From Paenibacillus cookii (GTDB taxonomy: Bacteria; Bacillota; Bacilli; Paenibacillales; Paenibacillaceae): a stretch of 35,983 nt of DNA. Position numbers and translations under genes: made by a program. The stretch lies in assembly GCF_018333375.1 (NCBI RefSeq), contig NZ_BORW01000042.1, forward strand, positions 1 to 35,983, in the 5' to 3' direction. Below the pieces are notes generated by a model that searched no databases, was not told the origin of the DNA, and saw only the letters and a list, made by a program, of their open reading frames with translations. Of this stretch, positions 8,165 to 17,379 are shown piece by piece (positions within the stretch are counted from its first letter, which is position 1; each line of letters starts with the position of its first letter).

Positions 8165-9572
8165 ATGGATCAATAACAACACTTTCGCCAAAGTGTTGGC
8201 GCTGGCGGTCAGCGTATTGTTATGGAGCATGGTTCACTGGAACAACGACACCCCGACCCCAACCGCCAAATTCGATACGAGAATCATCGAAAACGTCAAG
8301 GTCCAGCCTTTTGGATTGGACGAGAAAAAATACATCTTAAGCGCGATGGATACGGATCGGGTTCGCATTGAAATCAAAGGAAAAAAGATGGATTTGATCT
8401 CGGCGTTTTCCGATGAATACAAAATCCGGCTGGATCTGTCGAAAGCCAAGGTGGGGACCAGCACATTGCCTTTGAGCGTGGATCTTCCCAAAGGGTTGGA
8501 ACTTGTCAACATTCAGCCTTCCACGGTAACCGTCAATATTGAAGAAAGAAATACGGCGACGTTCCCGGTTACGATCGTGACCAAAGGCACGCCTGCAGAA
8601 GGGTATACGCTTGGGCAGATTACGCCGCAGCCAGCAACCGTGAAGGTGACGCTCCCCGAAAGCGAGCTTCGCGAAGTCGCAAAGGTGCAGGGCTCCGTTT
8701 CCATCGACGGCGAAGACGGCACCCTGAAGGAAAAACGGGTAAAGCTGGCGGCCTATGACAAGCAGGGTCAGGAAATCCAAGGCGCCGTGCTTGAACCGTC
8801 CTCCGTAACGGTGGATATCGTCATATCGCCTCCTTATAAGGAAGTGCCGATCGAACTGCAATATATCGGGAAACTACCGGAGGGGCTTGTTATTTCCAAA
8901 GCACTGCCTAGCGCGACCAAAGTGAAGCTGTACGGCCCGCAGGATGAATTGGCGGGAATAAAGTCCTACAGCGAAATCAACGTGGATCTAAGCAAGATCA
9001 CCGCAGCCGGAACGGTAGTTCTTCCTGTGGACTTGACGCCGCCGCCGGGTTTTGAGAAAATCGAGCCTAGCTCCCTGCAGGTGGAAATTACGACGGTTTC
9101 CAATTCGCAGCGAGTCATAGACGATATCCCGATCATGATCAAAAACGATAACGCGGGCGGATTATCGGCCGACATCGTGAACCCGGCGAGCAAAACGATG
9201 TCATTGGCGCTCAACGGAGCTCCCGGCTTGCTGGATAGTCTGACGAAAAACGACATCCAACTCATCGCAAGCATCGACGGACTGAGCCCGGGAACCCACG
9301 AGGTGACGCTGCAAGTGATTCTCCCTCGGTATGTTTCCCGAGCGGATCCGGGGACGCCTCTGACCGCGACGGTTGAAATTAAAGATAAATCGAAGCCTGC
9401 CGTTACCCATCCTGATCCCGGAACCGACGATAAGGGAAAGGAGCCGGGAAATGATGCCGGAACCCAAACCAACGAGAAAACGGAGGAGCCATTGCCGCCG
9501 GACTCCTCTTCCTCAACCGATAATCCTCCGGACGGCAGCACCAACGAAACGGGCGAAACCGAAAACAACTAA
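8157..9572 (+). CDS. cdaR: CdaA regulatory protein CdaR (YbbR-domain protein)
   Basis: A membrane-anchored extracellular protein that regulates the diadenylate cyclase CdaA. The 471-residue product has one N-terminal membrane helix (about 10-27) followed by tandem YbbR beta domains (phrases such as PSTVTVNIEE, QPATVKVTLPESEL and PSSVTVDIVIS mark the repeats) and a Pro-, Asp-, Glu- and Asn-rich low-complexity tail from about residue 415. The ATG at 8157 overlaps the cdaA stop and follows AAGGGGA by 9 bp, which favours it over an in-frame start inside cdaA. The overlap implies translational coupling with cdaA. Confidence 0.94.
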   Translation: MNKWINNNTFAKVLALAVSVLLWSMVHWNNDTPTPTAKFDTRIIENVKVQPFGLDEKKYILSAMDTDRVRIEIKGKKMDLISAFSDEYKIRLDLSKAKVGTSTLPLSVDLPKGLELVNIQPSTVTVNIEERNTATFPVTIVTKGTPAEGYTLGQITPQPATVKVTLPESELREVAKVQGSVSIDGEDGTLKEKRVKLAAYDKQGQEIQGAVLEPSSVTVDIVISPPYKEVPIELQYIGKLPEGLVISKALPSATKVKLYGPQDELAGIKSYSEINVDLSKITAAGTVVLPVDLTPPPGFEKIEPSSLQVEITTVSNSQRVIDDIPIMIKNDNAGGLSADIVNPASKTMSLALNGAPGLLDSLTKNDIQLIASIDGLSPGTHEVTLQVILPRYVSRADPGTPLTATVEIKDKSKPAVTHPDPGTDDKGKEPGNDAGTQTNEKTEEPLPPDSSSSTDNPPDGSTNETGETENN

Positions 9573-9753
9573 CGTTATTTCGGAACTAAAGATCATATGA
9601 ATGGGGTCTCTAAAAGGAATAGTACGGATCGGGGATCGAGGAGAACCCTGCTTTAGTTCGACGCCGCTAAAGTGATAATGACTTCCGAGAATGGACTGAA
9701 ATGAGAATTTTAAAGTTTGATTTAAAGCATAGTTTTCGAAAAGGAGAAGGAAC

Positions 9754-11094
9754 ATGGGGAAATATTTTGGAACTGACGGCGTACGCGGTGTCGCAAACAA
9801 GGAACTGACGGCTGAAATGGCATACAGCATCGGCCGCTGCGGCGGTTATGTGCTCACGGGCGATGTAGAGAAGCCGACGGTCGTGATTGGCATGGATACC
9901 CGCGTATCCGGCGTGATGCTCGAATCCGCCTTGGTAGCGGGCCTGCTCTCGATCGGAGCGCATGTCGTCCGTCTTGGCGTCGTTACGACGCCTGCGGTTG
10001 CCTACATTACGAGATTGCTGAAAGCCGACGCGGGCGTCATGATTTCCGCTTCGCACAATCCGGTGCAGGATAACGGCATCAAGTTTTTTGGCGGGGACGG
10101 ATTTAAGCTCTCCGATGAGACGGAGCTCAAAATCGAAGCTTTGATGGATGCCGAAACCGACGAGCTGCCACGCCCGATCGGGAAAGATCTCGGCAACGTC
10201 ATTGTCGACAACGATTCGAAATATAAATATTTGGACTATTTGAAATCCACGATCAGCCACAGCTTCAAAGGCATGAAAATCGTGCTGGACTGCGCGAATG
10301 GAGCGGCCTACGAACTGGCGCCGAAGCTGTTTGAAGAACTGGGTGCCGAAGTCATCAAAATCGGCGCGGAGCCGAACGGCTTGAACATCAACGACCAATG
10401 CGGCTCGACGCATCCGGAAAAGCTTAGAGAAACGGTTCTGGCAACCAAAGCCGACCTTGGCCTTGCATTCGACGGGGATGCGGACCGTCTGATCGCCATC
10501 GACAACGAAGGAGAGGAAGTCGACGGCGACTTTATCCTTTGCATTTGCGGGGATGCGCTCAACAAACAAGGCAAGCTGAACAAAGGTACGATCGTGTCGA
10601 CGGTCATGAGCAACATCGGTTTTTACAAAGCTGCCGAACAGCTGGGCCTGAACACGGCAAAGACCGCCGTAGGCGACCGTTACGTGATGGAAGAGATGCG
10701 CAAAGGCGGATATAACCTGGGCGGCGAACAGTCCGGCCACGTTATTTTCCTAGACTATAACACGACCGGGGATGGCATACTAACGGCGATTCAACTCGTC
10801 GACATTGTGGCGGGCTCCGGCAAAAAATTGAGCGAGCTCAGAACGATGATGCGCAAATATCCGCAGGTGCTCGTCAACGTGCGCGTGGAAGACAAAAGCA
10901 AATACGAAGGGAACGCGGCAATCGAATCCGCGATCAAGGAAGTGGAAGGCATCCTCGGCGACAACGGCCGCGTTTTGGTTCGCCCTTCGGGCACGGAATC
11001 TTTGATCCGCGTAATGGCCGAAGGTCCGGATAAGGACCAACTGGATCAATACGTCAGCCAAATCGTTGACGTCGTGAAACGGGAACTTGCGTAA
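9754..11094 (+). CDS. glmM: Phosphoglucosamine mutase GlmM
   Basis: GlmM converts glucosamine-6-phosphate to glucosamine-1-phosphate for peptidoglycan and teichoic acid precursors. The 446-residue protein has the usual length. It shows the N-terminal FGTDGVRG motif, the phosphoserine loop MISASHNPVQDNGIKFF (Ser100), the metal loop DGDADR, the sugar-binding GGEQSGH and the phosphate-binding RPSGTE near the C terminus. AAAGGAGAAGG precedes the ATG. It lies 181 bp after cdaR; I see no terminator in that gap, so it is probably co-transcribed. Confidence 0.97.
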   Translation: MGKYFGTDGVRGVANKELTAEMAYSIGRCGGYVLTGDVEKPTVVIGMDTRVSGVMLESALVAGLLSIGAHVVRLGVVTTPAVAYITRLLKADAGVMISASHNPVQDNGIKFFGGDGFKLSDETELKIEALMDAETDELPRPIGKDLGNVIVDNDSKYKYLDYLKSTISHSFKGMKIVLDCANGAAYELAPKLFEELGAEVIKIGAEPNGLNINDQCGSTHPEKLRETVLATKADLGLAFDGDADRLIAIDNEGEEVDGDFILCICGDALNKQGKLNKGTIVSTVMSNIGFYKAAEQLGLNTAKTAVGDRYVMEEMRKGGYNLGGEQSGHVIFLDYNTTGDGILTAIQLVDIVAGSGKKLSELRTMMRKYPQVLVNVRVEDKSKYEGNAAIESAIKEVEGILGDNGRVLVRPSGTESLIRVMAEGPDKDQLDQYVSQIVDVVKRELA

Positions 11095-11140
11095 GACCTC
11101 GGATTTATTTTTACAGTAAACACAGGAACTTTCATCATGG

Positions 11141-11171
11141 GCCGGTGAAACTAAAGTTCAGGTTTCATCGG
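11141..11171 (+). terminator. Hairpin after glmM
   Basis: CCGGTGAAAC and GTTTCATCGG form a near-perfect 10-bp stem 46 bp after glmM. The following sequence is only weakly T-rich, so it may end transcription poorly or protect the 3' end. Confidence 0.45.
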
Positions 11172-11225
11172 CTTTCATATAGGGTGAACAGGGAAGATGC
11201 AATAAAGCATGGGAATGATGCCGGA

Positions 11226-11254
11226 TTGCAAAAGCGGGTCGGTATGAATATAAT
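11226..11254 (+). promoter_or_regulatory. Sigma-A promoter of glmS
   Basis: TTGCAA (11226-11231) and a perfect TATAAT (11249-11254) are 17 bp apart. Transcription would start near 11261, about 95 bp before the ribozyme cleavage site. Confidence 0.78.
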
Positions 11255-11344
11255 TAAAACTACGTTTGTCGAACCATCACAAAAACGACAAGCGGGTTGA
11301 GAAACAAAGGTCATTCCGAAATAGAAAGCGAGGATCGTGAGGTT

Positions 11345-11555
11345 TATCCATTAAAGCGCCAGAACTTGGGTTTTGTACGGAGAAAGAATCGGGCCGGCAG
11401 ACGGCTTGATTCGCGAAGCACCAAGTTGACGAGGTGAAGGTGTTCGAATGATTCGGCGGGGACCTTCCGGTGATTCACCAAAGCCGTAAACCGAAAACGG
11501 AAAATGAATGGGCGACCGTTCACACAACGCTTCCGGTGGGTGAAAGAGAAAATCA
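11345..11555 (+). promoter_or_regulatory. glmS ribozyme (glucosamine-6-phosphate riboswitch)
   Basis: The leader carries the conserved core of the glmS self-cleaving ribozyme: AAGCGCCAGAACT at the cleavage site, TTGACGAGGTG, TTCGGCGGGGACCTTCCGG and AAAGCCGTAAAC in the right order, as in the Bacillus glmS leader. Cleavage is expected between A11355 and G11356. Glucosamine-6-phosphate, the product of GlmS, triggers cleavage and destabilises the mRNA. The 3' boundary is approximate. About 190 bp of further leader precede glmS. Confidence 0.93.
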
Positions 11556-11743
11556 TCATTTTCATGAGTGTGCGGGCATGAGAACCTAATGAAGCGGCAG
11601 CAGCCGGATGTACATTCGTGAAATCGTACCTTGTAAACTTCATACAAAGTTTGTTTTCCCGTACATTTGGCACATGCCGCACGGTTTGTTCCCGTATGCT
11701 CTCTAAAACCCAATTTGGAGAAGTGAACGGAGGAAAATAGATT

Positions 11744-13576
11744 ATGTGTGGTATTGTCGGATATATTGGTCAAAAGAATACGCAGGAAGTATTGATCGAG
11801 GGATTGAAAAAGCTGGAATATCGCGGTTATGATTCCGCGGGAATTGCGGTTTTTACCGATCAGGGATTGCAAATTGCCAAGGCTAAGGGCCGGATCGCGA
11901 ATCTGGAGTCGAAGCTGGAGGAAACGCCGCTGGTGGGAAGCGCAGGGATCGGACATACACGCTGGGCTACCCATGGCAAACCTTCGGACGCCAACTCACA
12001 TCCTCATACGGACAACAGCCATAAATTTTCGGTCGTGCATAACGGAATCGTCGAAAATTATTTGGAACTGAAGGATGAGCTGATCGCGGAAGGACATCAT
12101 TTTGTGTCGGAAACCGATACGGAAGTCATTTCCCATCTGATTGCGCGTGAATACCAAGGCGATATTGTCAAAGCCGTACAAAAAGCGATTTCCCAAATGC
12201 GCGGCGCGTTTGCGTTGGGCGTATTGACCGAATACGAGCCGAATAAGCTGGTTGCCGTTCGTCAGGCCAGCCCGCTTATTATCGGGATCGGGGAAGGCGA
12301 GAATTTTATCGGTTCGGACATTCCGGCGATTCTGCAATATACGCGCAACGTGTATATTTTGAACGACGGCGAGATGGCCGTTTTGACGAAGGACTCTGTC
12401 GAATTGATGACGATTGAAGGGAATTTTATTTCTCGGGAAATGATTCATGTCGACTGGGATGCCGTTACTGCGGAAAAAGGCGGCTTTGAGCATTTTATGC
12501 TTAAAGAGATTCATGAGCAGCCGAAGGCATATCGCGACACGATGCGCGGACGGATCGACGAATCCGGCAAAAAAGTCGTTCTGCCTGAGCTGAAGCTGAC
12601 GCCGGAGCAAATCAAAGGCATCAGCAAAATCCAAATCGTTGCTTGCGGCACGGCATACCATGCCGGTCTTGTCGGACGCCATGCCATCGAATCGTTGGTA
12701 CGGATTCCGGTCGAAACGGATGTCGCTTCCGAATACCGTTACCGTTCGCCGATCGTGACGAAAGATACGCTGGTTATTGTAGTCAGCCAATCGGGCGAAA
12801 CGGCGGATACGCTGGCCGCTTTGCGCGAAGCGCAATCCCACGGGGCACATGTGCTTGCCATTACGAACGTGGTCGGCAGCTCCATTGCCCGGGATGCGGA
12901 TGACGTCATCGTAACTCTGGCCGGACCGGAAATTGCCGTCGCTTCGACCAAAGCATATACTTCCCAATTGATCGCTTTTTACCTGTTGGCTCTCTACCTG
13001 GCGGAGGTGCGCGGCACGCAAACGCCGGAAGAGGTTGCACGCATTATCGCCGCCATGCAGGCGCTGCCTGAGCAGCTCGAAAGCATGCTGGAGAAACCGG
13101 ATGCGATCAAAGCCTATGCAGAACAGATCTCCAAGCATGAGCACTTATTCTTTATCGGACGGGGATTGGATTATGCGGTGGCACAGGAAGGCTCTTTGAA
13201 GCTGAAAGAGATTTCCTACATCCATTCCGAAGCGTATGCGGCCGGTGAACTGAAACACGGCACGCTGGCCTTGATCGAGGAAGGCATTCCGGTGATTGCC
13301 CTGGCAACCCAGGAAGCCGTTCTTGAAAAAACGGTGAGCAACATCAAGGAAGTCAGCGCACGCGGCGCCGACATTATGGCGATTACGCACGAGGAGCATG
13401 TCGCAAGCCTTCTCAAGTCCGTGAACCAGGCCTTCGCCATTCCTAAAACCTTGCCGCTGCTGACGCCGGCCCTGTCGGTCGTACCGCTGCAGCTGCTGTC
13501 CTACTACGCTTCCCTCGCGAGAGGAAACGACGTGGATAAGCCGCGGAATTTGGCGAAAAGCGTGACGGTGGAGTAA
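11744..13576 (+). CDS. glmS: Glutamine--fructose-6-phosphate aminotransferase GlmS
   Basis: GlmS makes glucosamine-6-phosphate from fructose-6-phosphate and glutamine, the first step of amino-sugar synthesis. The 610-residue protein starts MCGIVGYIG, so Cys2 is the glutaminase nucleophile. It shows the GYDSAGIA, GHTRWATHG and HNGIVEN motifs of the glutaminase domain, then two SIS domains (VACGTAYHAG; VSQSGETADT; the EGSLKLKEISYIHSEAY segment) and the conserved end PRNLAKSVTVE. GGAGG lies about 10 bp before the ATG. The coding end is the target read by TnsD-type proteins, and a Tn7-like element sits 24 bp after the stop. Confidence 0.98.
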   Translation: MCGIVGYIGQKNTQEVLIEGLKKLEYRGYDSAGIAVFTDQGLQIAKAKGRIANLESKLEETPLVGSAGIGHTRWATHGKPSDANSHPHTDNSHKFSVVHNGIVENYLELKDELIAEGHHFVSETDTEVISHLIAREYQGDIVKAVQKAISQMRGAFALGVLTEYEPNKLVAVRQASPLIIGIGEGENFIGSDIPAILQYTRNVYILNDGEMAVLTKDSVELMTIEGNFISREMIHVDWDAVTAEKGGFEHFMLKEIHEQPKAYRDTMRGRIDESGKKVVLPELKLTPEQIKGISKIQIVACGTAYHAGLVGRHAIESLVRIPVETDVASEYRYRSPIVTKDTLVIVVSQSGETADTLAALREAQSHGAHVLAITNVVGSSIARDADDVIVTLAGPEIAVASTKAYTSQLIAFYLLALYLAEVRGTQTPEEVARIIAAMQALPEQLESMLEKPDAIKAYAEQISKHEHLFFIGRGLDYAVAQEGSLKLKEISYIHSEAYAAGELKHGTLALIEEGIPVIALATQEAVLEKTVSNIKEVSARGADIMAITHEEHVASLLKSVNQAFAIPKTLPLLTPALSVVPLQLLSYYASLARGNDVDKPRNLAKSVTVE

Positions 13577-13600
13577 GGAATCAAGACGAAACGACATTGC
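13577..13600 (+). other. attTn7 insertion site with target duplication
   Basis: The 24 bp between the glmS stop and the transposon end match the classic attTn7 position. The last five bases, ATTGC (13596-13600), are repeated at 33014-33018 beyond the far end, which is the 5-bp duplication expected of Tn7 insertion. Confidence 0.93.
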
Positions 13601-13690
13601 TGTTCAGTGAAAATAAAGTATTAGACTGAAAAATAAAGTGTTAGACCGTGAAAATAAAGTTTTAGACTGAGTAAATAAAGTATTAGACTG
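13601..13690 (+). repeat. Transposon R end: four TnsB-type sites
   Basis: Four direct copies of AAATAAAGTATTAGACTG or close variants lie at 13611-13628, 13631-13648, 13652-13669 and 13673-13690, spaced 20-21 bp, right behind the TGT terminus. Copies 1 and 4 are identical. The motif resembles the TnsB-binding site of Tn7 (AATAAAGTCTTAAACTG). Confidence 0.93.
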
Positions 13691-13737
13691 CTGGGTGCTT
13701 CAGCATTTACTCCGATAAAACAGACATCATGAGCATG

Positions 13738-13780
13738 AACCCCGTAAATGGAAAATATTTGCGGGGTTATTTTCTTTTTT
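13738..13780 (+). terminator. Terminator just inside the R end
   Basis: AACCCCGTAAAT and ATTTGCGGGGTT pair over about 12 bp around GGAAAAT, followed by a T-rich tract. It stands between glmS and the first transposon gene and should stop readthrough from glmS into the element. Confidence 0.8.
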
Positions 13781-13795
13781 TGGAGTTGATCCGGT

Positions 13796-14140
13796 TTGAA
13801 TCTGGGTGAGAAGGTCAGAACTATCCGAAAATCGCATGAGTTGAATCAGAAAGAATTTGCACTGAAAATCGGCGTTTCGCAAGGAACGCTTAGTGATATT
13901 GAACGCGGGGTTTGTTTGCCATCGTGTGAAACGATCATTGCGCTTAAAAACACGTTCCAATGTGATCTTAATTGGCTGCTTTCAGATGACGAATCTTTCT
14001 CTCAAACTCCAACCTATATATCAAGCGAGGAATTAAAGCTGCTTACCAGTATTCGTGCACTCCCTGCTCAAGAGAAAAATGAGCTCTACGAAATTATAGA
14101 AATCAAAATGAGAAAAAATAAATATCCGAAAACGGATTAA
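13796..14140 (+). CDS. XRE-family transcriptional regulator
   Basis: A 114-residue DNA-binding protein. Residues about 3-63 form a Cro/C1-type helix-turn-helix (GEKVRTIRKSHELNQKEFAL, then GVSQGTLSDIERG). The C-terminal third is charged and of unknown role. Translation starts at a TTG about 10 bp after TGGAG. As the first gene inside the R end, next to the tns genes, it is a natural candidate for controlling transposition genes, but this is inference from position. A second, broken XRE gene with a similar recognition helix lies outside the element near 34600. Confidence 0.82.
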   Translation: MNLGEKVRTIRKSHELNQKEFALKIGVSQGTLSDIERGVCLPSCETIIALKNTFQCDLNWLLSDDESFSQTPTYISSEELKLLTSIRALPAQEKNELYEIIEIKMRKNKYPKTD

Positions 14141-14197
14141 AATATCCGGAAAGTGTAAATATGGTAATATCACCAAAACATATTGGGGTGTTACCAA

Positions 14198-14533
14198 GTG
14201 AAAGAAAAGTCGGGTATTGGAATCGTGACTCAAAATGGAATTTGGTTTAACGGGAGCCTCTACTCCTGTTCGCTAGCCATTCATGAGAAATGGTTTGAGC
14301 GAGCACGTCAAGTCGGGGGTTGGCCGGTGGCGGTTAAGTCCCAAGATAATGAAGATCAGATTGTAATCATTAATGAGGATGGCTTAAAGATCAACTGCTA
14401 TCGAGTTGAATTTTTACCATGTGATTCAAAGAAAGTCAGGGCGTATTATTCAGAGTTCCAAAGATTGATGACGTTGAGAAAAGAGCTTGCAGATAGTACA
14501 CGAAACAGTCTGCCGGACAAGCATTTGAGGTGA
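14198..14533 (+). CDS. Stand-alone TnsB C-terminal-barrel-like protein
   Basis: This 111-residue protein has no catalytic domain. Its first 60 residues align with the C-terminal beta barrel of TnsB encoded downstream (about 16746-16925): both share the pattern G..VT..GI.F....Y.C.LA..E.WF..AR, a Trp-x-Val-x-Val stretch, a hydrophobic Ile strand before (D/E)G, and a later Cys. The rest is a helical tail rich in Lys, Arg and Ser. The GTG at 14198 is chosen because GGGGTG lies about 7 bp upstream; a TTG at 14183 is an alternative. It is followed after 4 bp by tnsA, so it is part of the tns operon. Similarity to the Mu transposase C-terminal family is seen; its function is unknown. It could bind TnsC or DNA and modulate transposition. 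Confidence 0.72.
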   Translation: MKEKSGIGIVTQNGIWFNGSLYSCSLAIHEKWFERARQVGGWPVAVKSQDNEDQIVIINEDGLKINCYRVEFLPCDSKKVRAYYSEFQRLMTLRKELADSTRNSLPDKHLR

Positions 14534-14537
14534 TCCA

Positions 14538-15158
14538 GTGGCCAAGCGGAAACGGCAATTCACAGAAGCAAAAATTGAAAGGATGATCCAAGAAGGCAGA
14601 GGACAGGGTTCCGGCAAGGACTATCTTCCTTGGCTTACCATTCAAGACGTTCCTTCAGAAGGCAGGGCAACTCGTGGTGTTGGATGGACGACCGGTCGAA
14701 GACACCAACTCTTGTCGGATATTGAGCGTGATTATTTCTACCTTCTGGATTACTGCGACGATGTAACGGATATTCGTGAACAATTTCCTCTTCTGCCTTT
14801 AGAAGAAACGCAGATGATCGCGGAAAAAATCGGTGTGGAACATCCCAAAGATCCGAAAACAGGCATACCGGTTGTGATGACCACGGATTTTCTTATTACT
14901 TATCGGGATAAAACATTAGCCAGAACAGTGAAACCATCCGCTGAATTGGAAAATGAACGAACCATCGTATCGAGAGCATGCTTGGCTTGCGATGAACAGT
15001 TAGGACTTGATGCAGGTACTTCACTTGCGCTATTCCGTCATTTTATTGCGCGCAAAATCTGGTCCGTCGATATGACCGAACGAATCATACCTACTCTTCC
15101 AGCTAAGGACTTCTCTGAGAAGCATTCGGATATAAGGCTTGAAGCGAAAGGTGGATGA
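14538..15158 (+). CDS. tnsA: TnsA endonuclease, apparently shortened
   Basis: TnsA cuts the 5' ends of the transposon while TnsB cuts and joins the 3' ends. The catalytic residues are at the Tn7 positions or nearly so: Glu63 (in SDIERDYF), Asp117 (TTDFLIT) and Lys132 (ARTVKPS). The protein is only 206 residues, against about 270 in the family. The segment that normally follows KPS.EL.N.RT, with a helical KLEIERRYW-like stretch, is missing, and the sequence jumps to the late GTSLALFRHFIARKIWSVDM region. An in-frame deletion of about 65 residues in the TnsC-contacting C-terminal domain would explain it. The start is a GTG after GAGGTGA. tnsB overlaps its stop. Confidence 0.82.
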   Translation: MAKRKRQFTEAKIERMIQEGRGQGSGKDYLPWLTIQDVPSEGRATRGVGWTTGRRHQLLSDIERDYFYLLDYCDDVTDIREQFPLLPLEETQMIAEKIGVEHPKDPKTGIPVVMTTDFLITYRDKTLARTVKPSAELENERTIVSRACLACDEQLGLDAGTSLALFRHFIARKIWSVDMTERIIPTLPAKDFSEKHSDIRLEAKGG

Positions 15159-17379
15159 ATACAATGCCATCAAGGTCTATTTTTGAAAATCAGGTGATAG
15201 AATGGATTTCATCCGAAACGGATGACCGCGCTGTAGAGCGAATCCTGTGGATTTCCCAGGCAAATGACGTGGTATTCAGCATCGCGCTTGAGGACGATAA
15301 GGCGTTTCCGGTCATGAAAACATATACGGAGATCATTGCTGGCATAGAGGCTAATCTATGTAAGCCCATTGACTGGATCAACTCAAACATTCCGTTACTG
15401 GAGCATTCCATTGATCATGATCATCTCCTCCTCCGTGATAAGGCGTGGGATGCGATTAGAGATATCGTGTCTGATGAACCAGACTGTTTCGATAAAAAAT
15501 GGCGAGGAATACGTGTACGAGAAGTTCAGGAAAAGACAGGCCTTCATAAAAGTACAATCTATCGATATTTGCGGAGATTCTGGCAAGGCGGAAAGTTGAA
15601 AAATGCGCTTCTCCCCCATTATTACAATTGTGGAGATTATGGGACGGATCGGGCGCCCGGAAAAGCAAAACGCGGCCGTCCCAGAAAGTTCGAGGATGGA
15701 CCGACAGGCATCAATATTGACGAAGAAACAAAACAACTGCTTCGGTCGGGCATTCGGCTATTTTACAACAACAGGGAGAAAGCCCCACTCAAACATGCCT
15801 ACCAAAAAACGCTTGAAAAGTTTTTTGCCACGGGCTTTCGACAAGATGGGAAAGCACTCGTACCTATTCTCCCTCCTCCGGATAAATTGCCGACGTTCGG
15901 ACAATATCGTTATTGGTTCAAGAAAGAATTAGACTTGGAAGATTCCTTAAAAAGCCGGCTTGGAAAGAAACAATATGCTCTCAAGTACAGGCCTATTCTT
16001 GGCAGTTCTACTCATGAAAGCTTCGGTCCAGGTTCCAGATTCCAGATCGATGCGACTGTAGCGGATGTCTTCCTGGTCAGTGAATATCGTCGAGATTGGA
16101 TTATCGGAAGACCGATTATTTACATCGTAATCGATGTATTCAGCCGATATATCGTCGGATTATACATCGGGCTCGAAGGACCGAGCTGGATCGGAGCGAT
16201 GATGGCTCTGGCCAATACGACAATGGATAAAGTGAGATTTTGTGCTCAATATGGCATCGATATTGAACCGGAGGAATGGATTTGCAGTCACTTGCCTCAA
16301 AAGTTAACAGCTGACCGCGGGGAACTGGAAGGACACAAGCCAAGCCATCTTCAAGCCATCTTATTGATGTTTTGGGTGTAGATGTGGAGAACGCTTCCCC
16401 ATACCGGGCAGATTGGAAGGGCATTGTTGAGCAGCAATTCCGATTAATCAATCTTCGAAGTATTCGGTTTATACCGGGAGCAATCAAAGAGCGTCAACGG
16501 GAGCGAGGTGAACGAGATTACCGTCTGGATGCCAAATTAACGCTTCGGGAGTTTACCCAGATTATGATTCGCAATGTGCTTTACCATAATAATCATCACC
16601 ACATGCAATGGTACGATCGGAATGAGTTTATGATCGCCGATGATATTCTCCCTATTCCACGCGAGCTGTGGCAATGGGGCATCATTAACCGAAACGGACG
16701 GCTCAAGAAGCAGCCGGAACACATTGTCAAGCTAAACTTAATGTATCACGGGGAAGCGACCGTCACAGCGGCTGGAATTCAGTTCAAAGACATGCATTAC
16801 GGTTGTGACCTGGCATTGCGCGAGCAGTGGTTTGTAAAAGCAAGGGCAGGCAAAACGTGGCGTGTTCAAGTATGCTACGATCCCCGTTCCACCGACGAAA
16901 TTTATTTGTGGTTGGACGAAGGACACCGATTTGAAACATGTACTTTGCTTGAACGGGAAGAACGTTATATGAACAAACGATTCGAAGAAGTAGAGGATTT
17001 GCTTGAGATTGAAAAGTATCAAGGCCGCCATCAAGAATTCAACAATATGTTGTCCAAAATCGAACTGGACGCTCATACGAAGGCGATTGTAGAAGAAGCG
17101 GCTAAAAAGACTGATGAAGCGATGAAGCAAAATCAAGAAAGCAGTAACCAGCGAATAAAAGGAACGAGACAACATCGCTCCAACGAAAAAATGCTCAATC
17201 GTGAACAAGAAGCTTTTAAATTATCAGAGCAACCTCAAGTACCTAACATCCCAACAAATAATGTTGTTCCAATGAGGCGTGAAGATAGTGATGACGGAAA
17301 GGCACTGTCATATATTCCGCCGGCAGACAAACTGTCCAAAATTAAAGCCTATATGATCGAAGATGGTGAAGAGGAATGA
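15155..17379 (+). pseudogene. tnsB: TnsB DDE transposase, broken by an 11-bp duplication
   Basis: TnsB binds the ends and performs 3' cutting and strand transfer. The first frame (15155-16381) has a helix-turn-helix region (REVQEKTGLHKSTIYRYLRRF), then the RNase H-like core with Asp299 and Asp387, 88 residues apart. The second frame (from about 16363 to 17379) begins at the segment bearing the catalytic Glu (DWKGIVEQQF) and holds the beta barrel and charged tail. The break is an exact tandem duplication of CAAGCCATCTT (16341-16351 and 16352-16362). Removing one copy restores one frame of about 739 codons and puts the Glu at position 422, 35 after Asp387. Both spacings equal those of Tn7 TnsB. 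As read, the product lacks the catalytic Glu. ATG overlaps the tnsA stop. Confidence 0.92.
16341..16362 (+). repeat. 11-bp perfect tandem duplication inside tnsB
   Basis: CAAGCCATCTT occurs twice without a gap. It shifts the tnsB frame and leads to a TAG at 16379-16381. Confidence 0.97.

Noticed and set aside
11141..11174. Sigma-W promoter starting with TGAAAC after glmM
   Set aside because: No CGTA lies 16-17 bp downstream, and the word is part of a hairpin stem.
11344..11974. Minus-strand frames across the glmS leader
   Set aside because: They cover the conserved glmS ribozyme and the start of glmS, so they are chance frames.
16315..16381. Programmed frameshift joining the two tnsB frames
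   Set aside because: Both frames are open here and a -1 shift would join them, but there is no slippery heptamer, and the exact 11-bp doubling explains the break fully.
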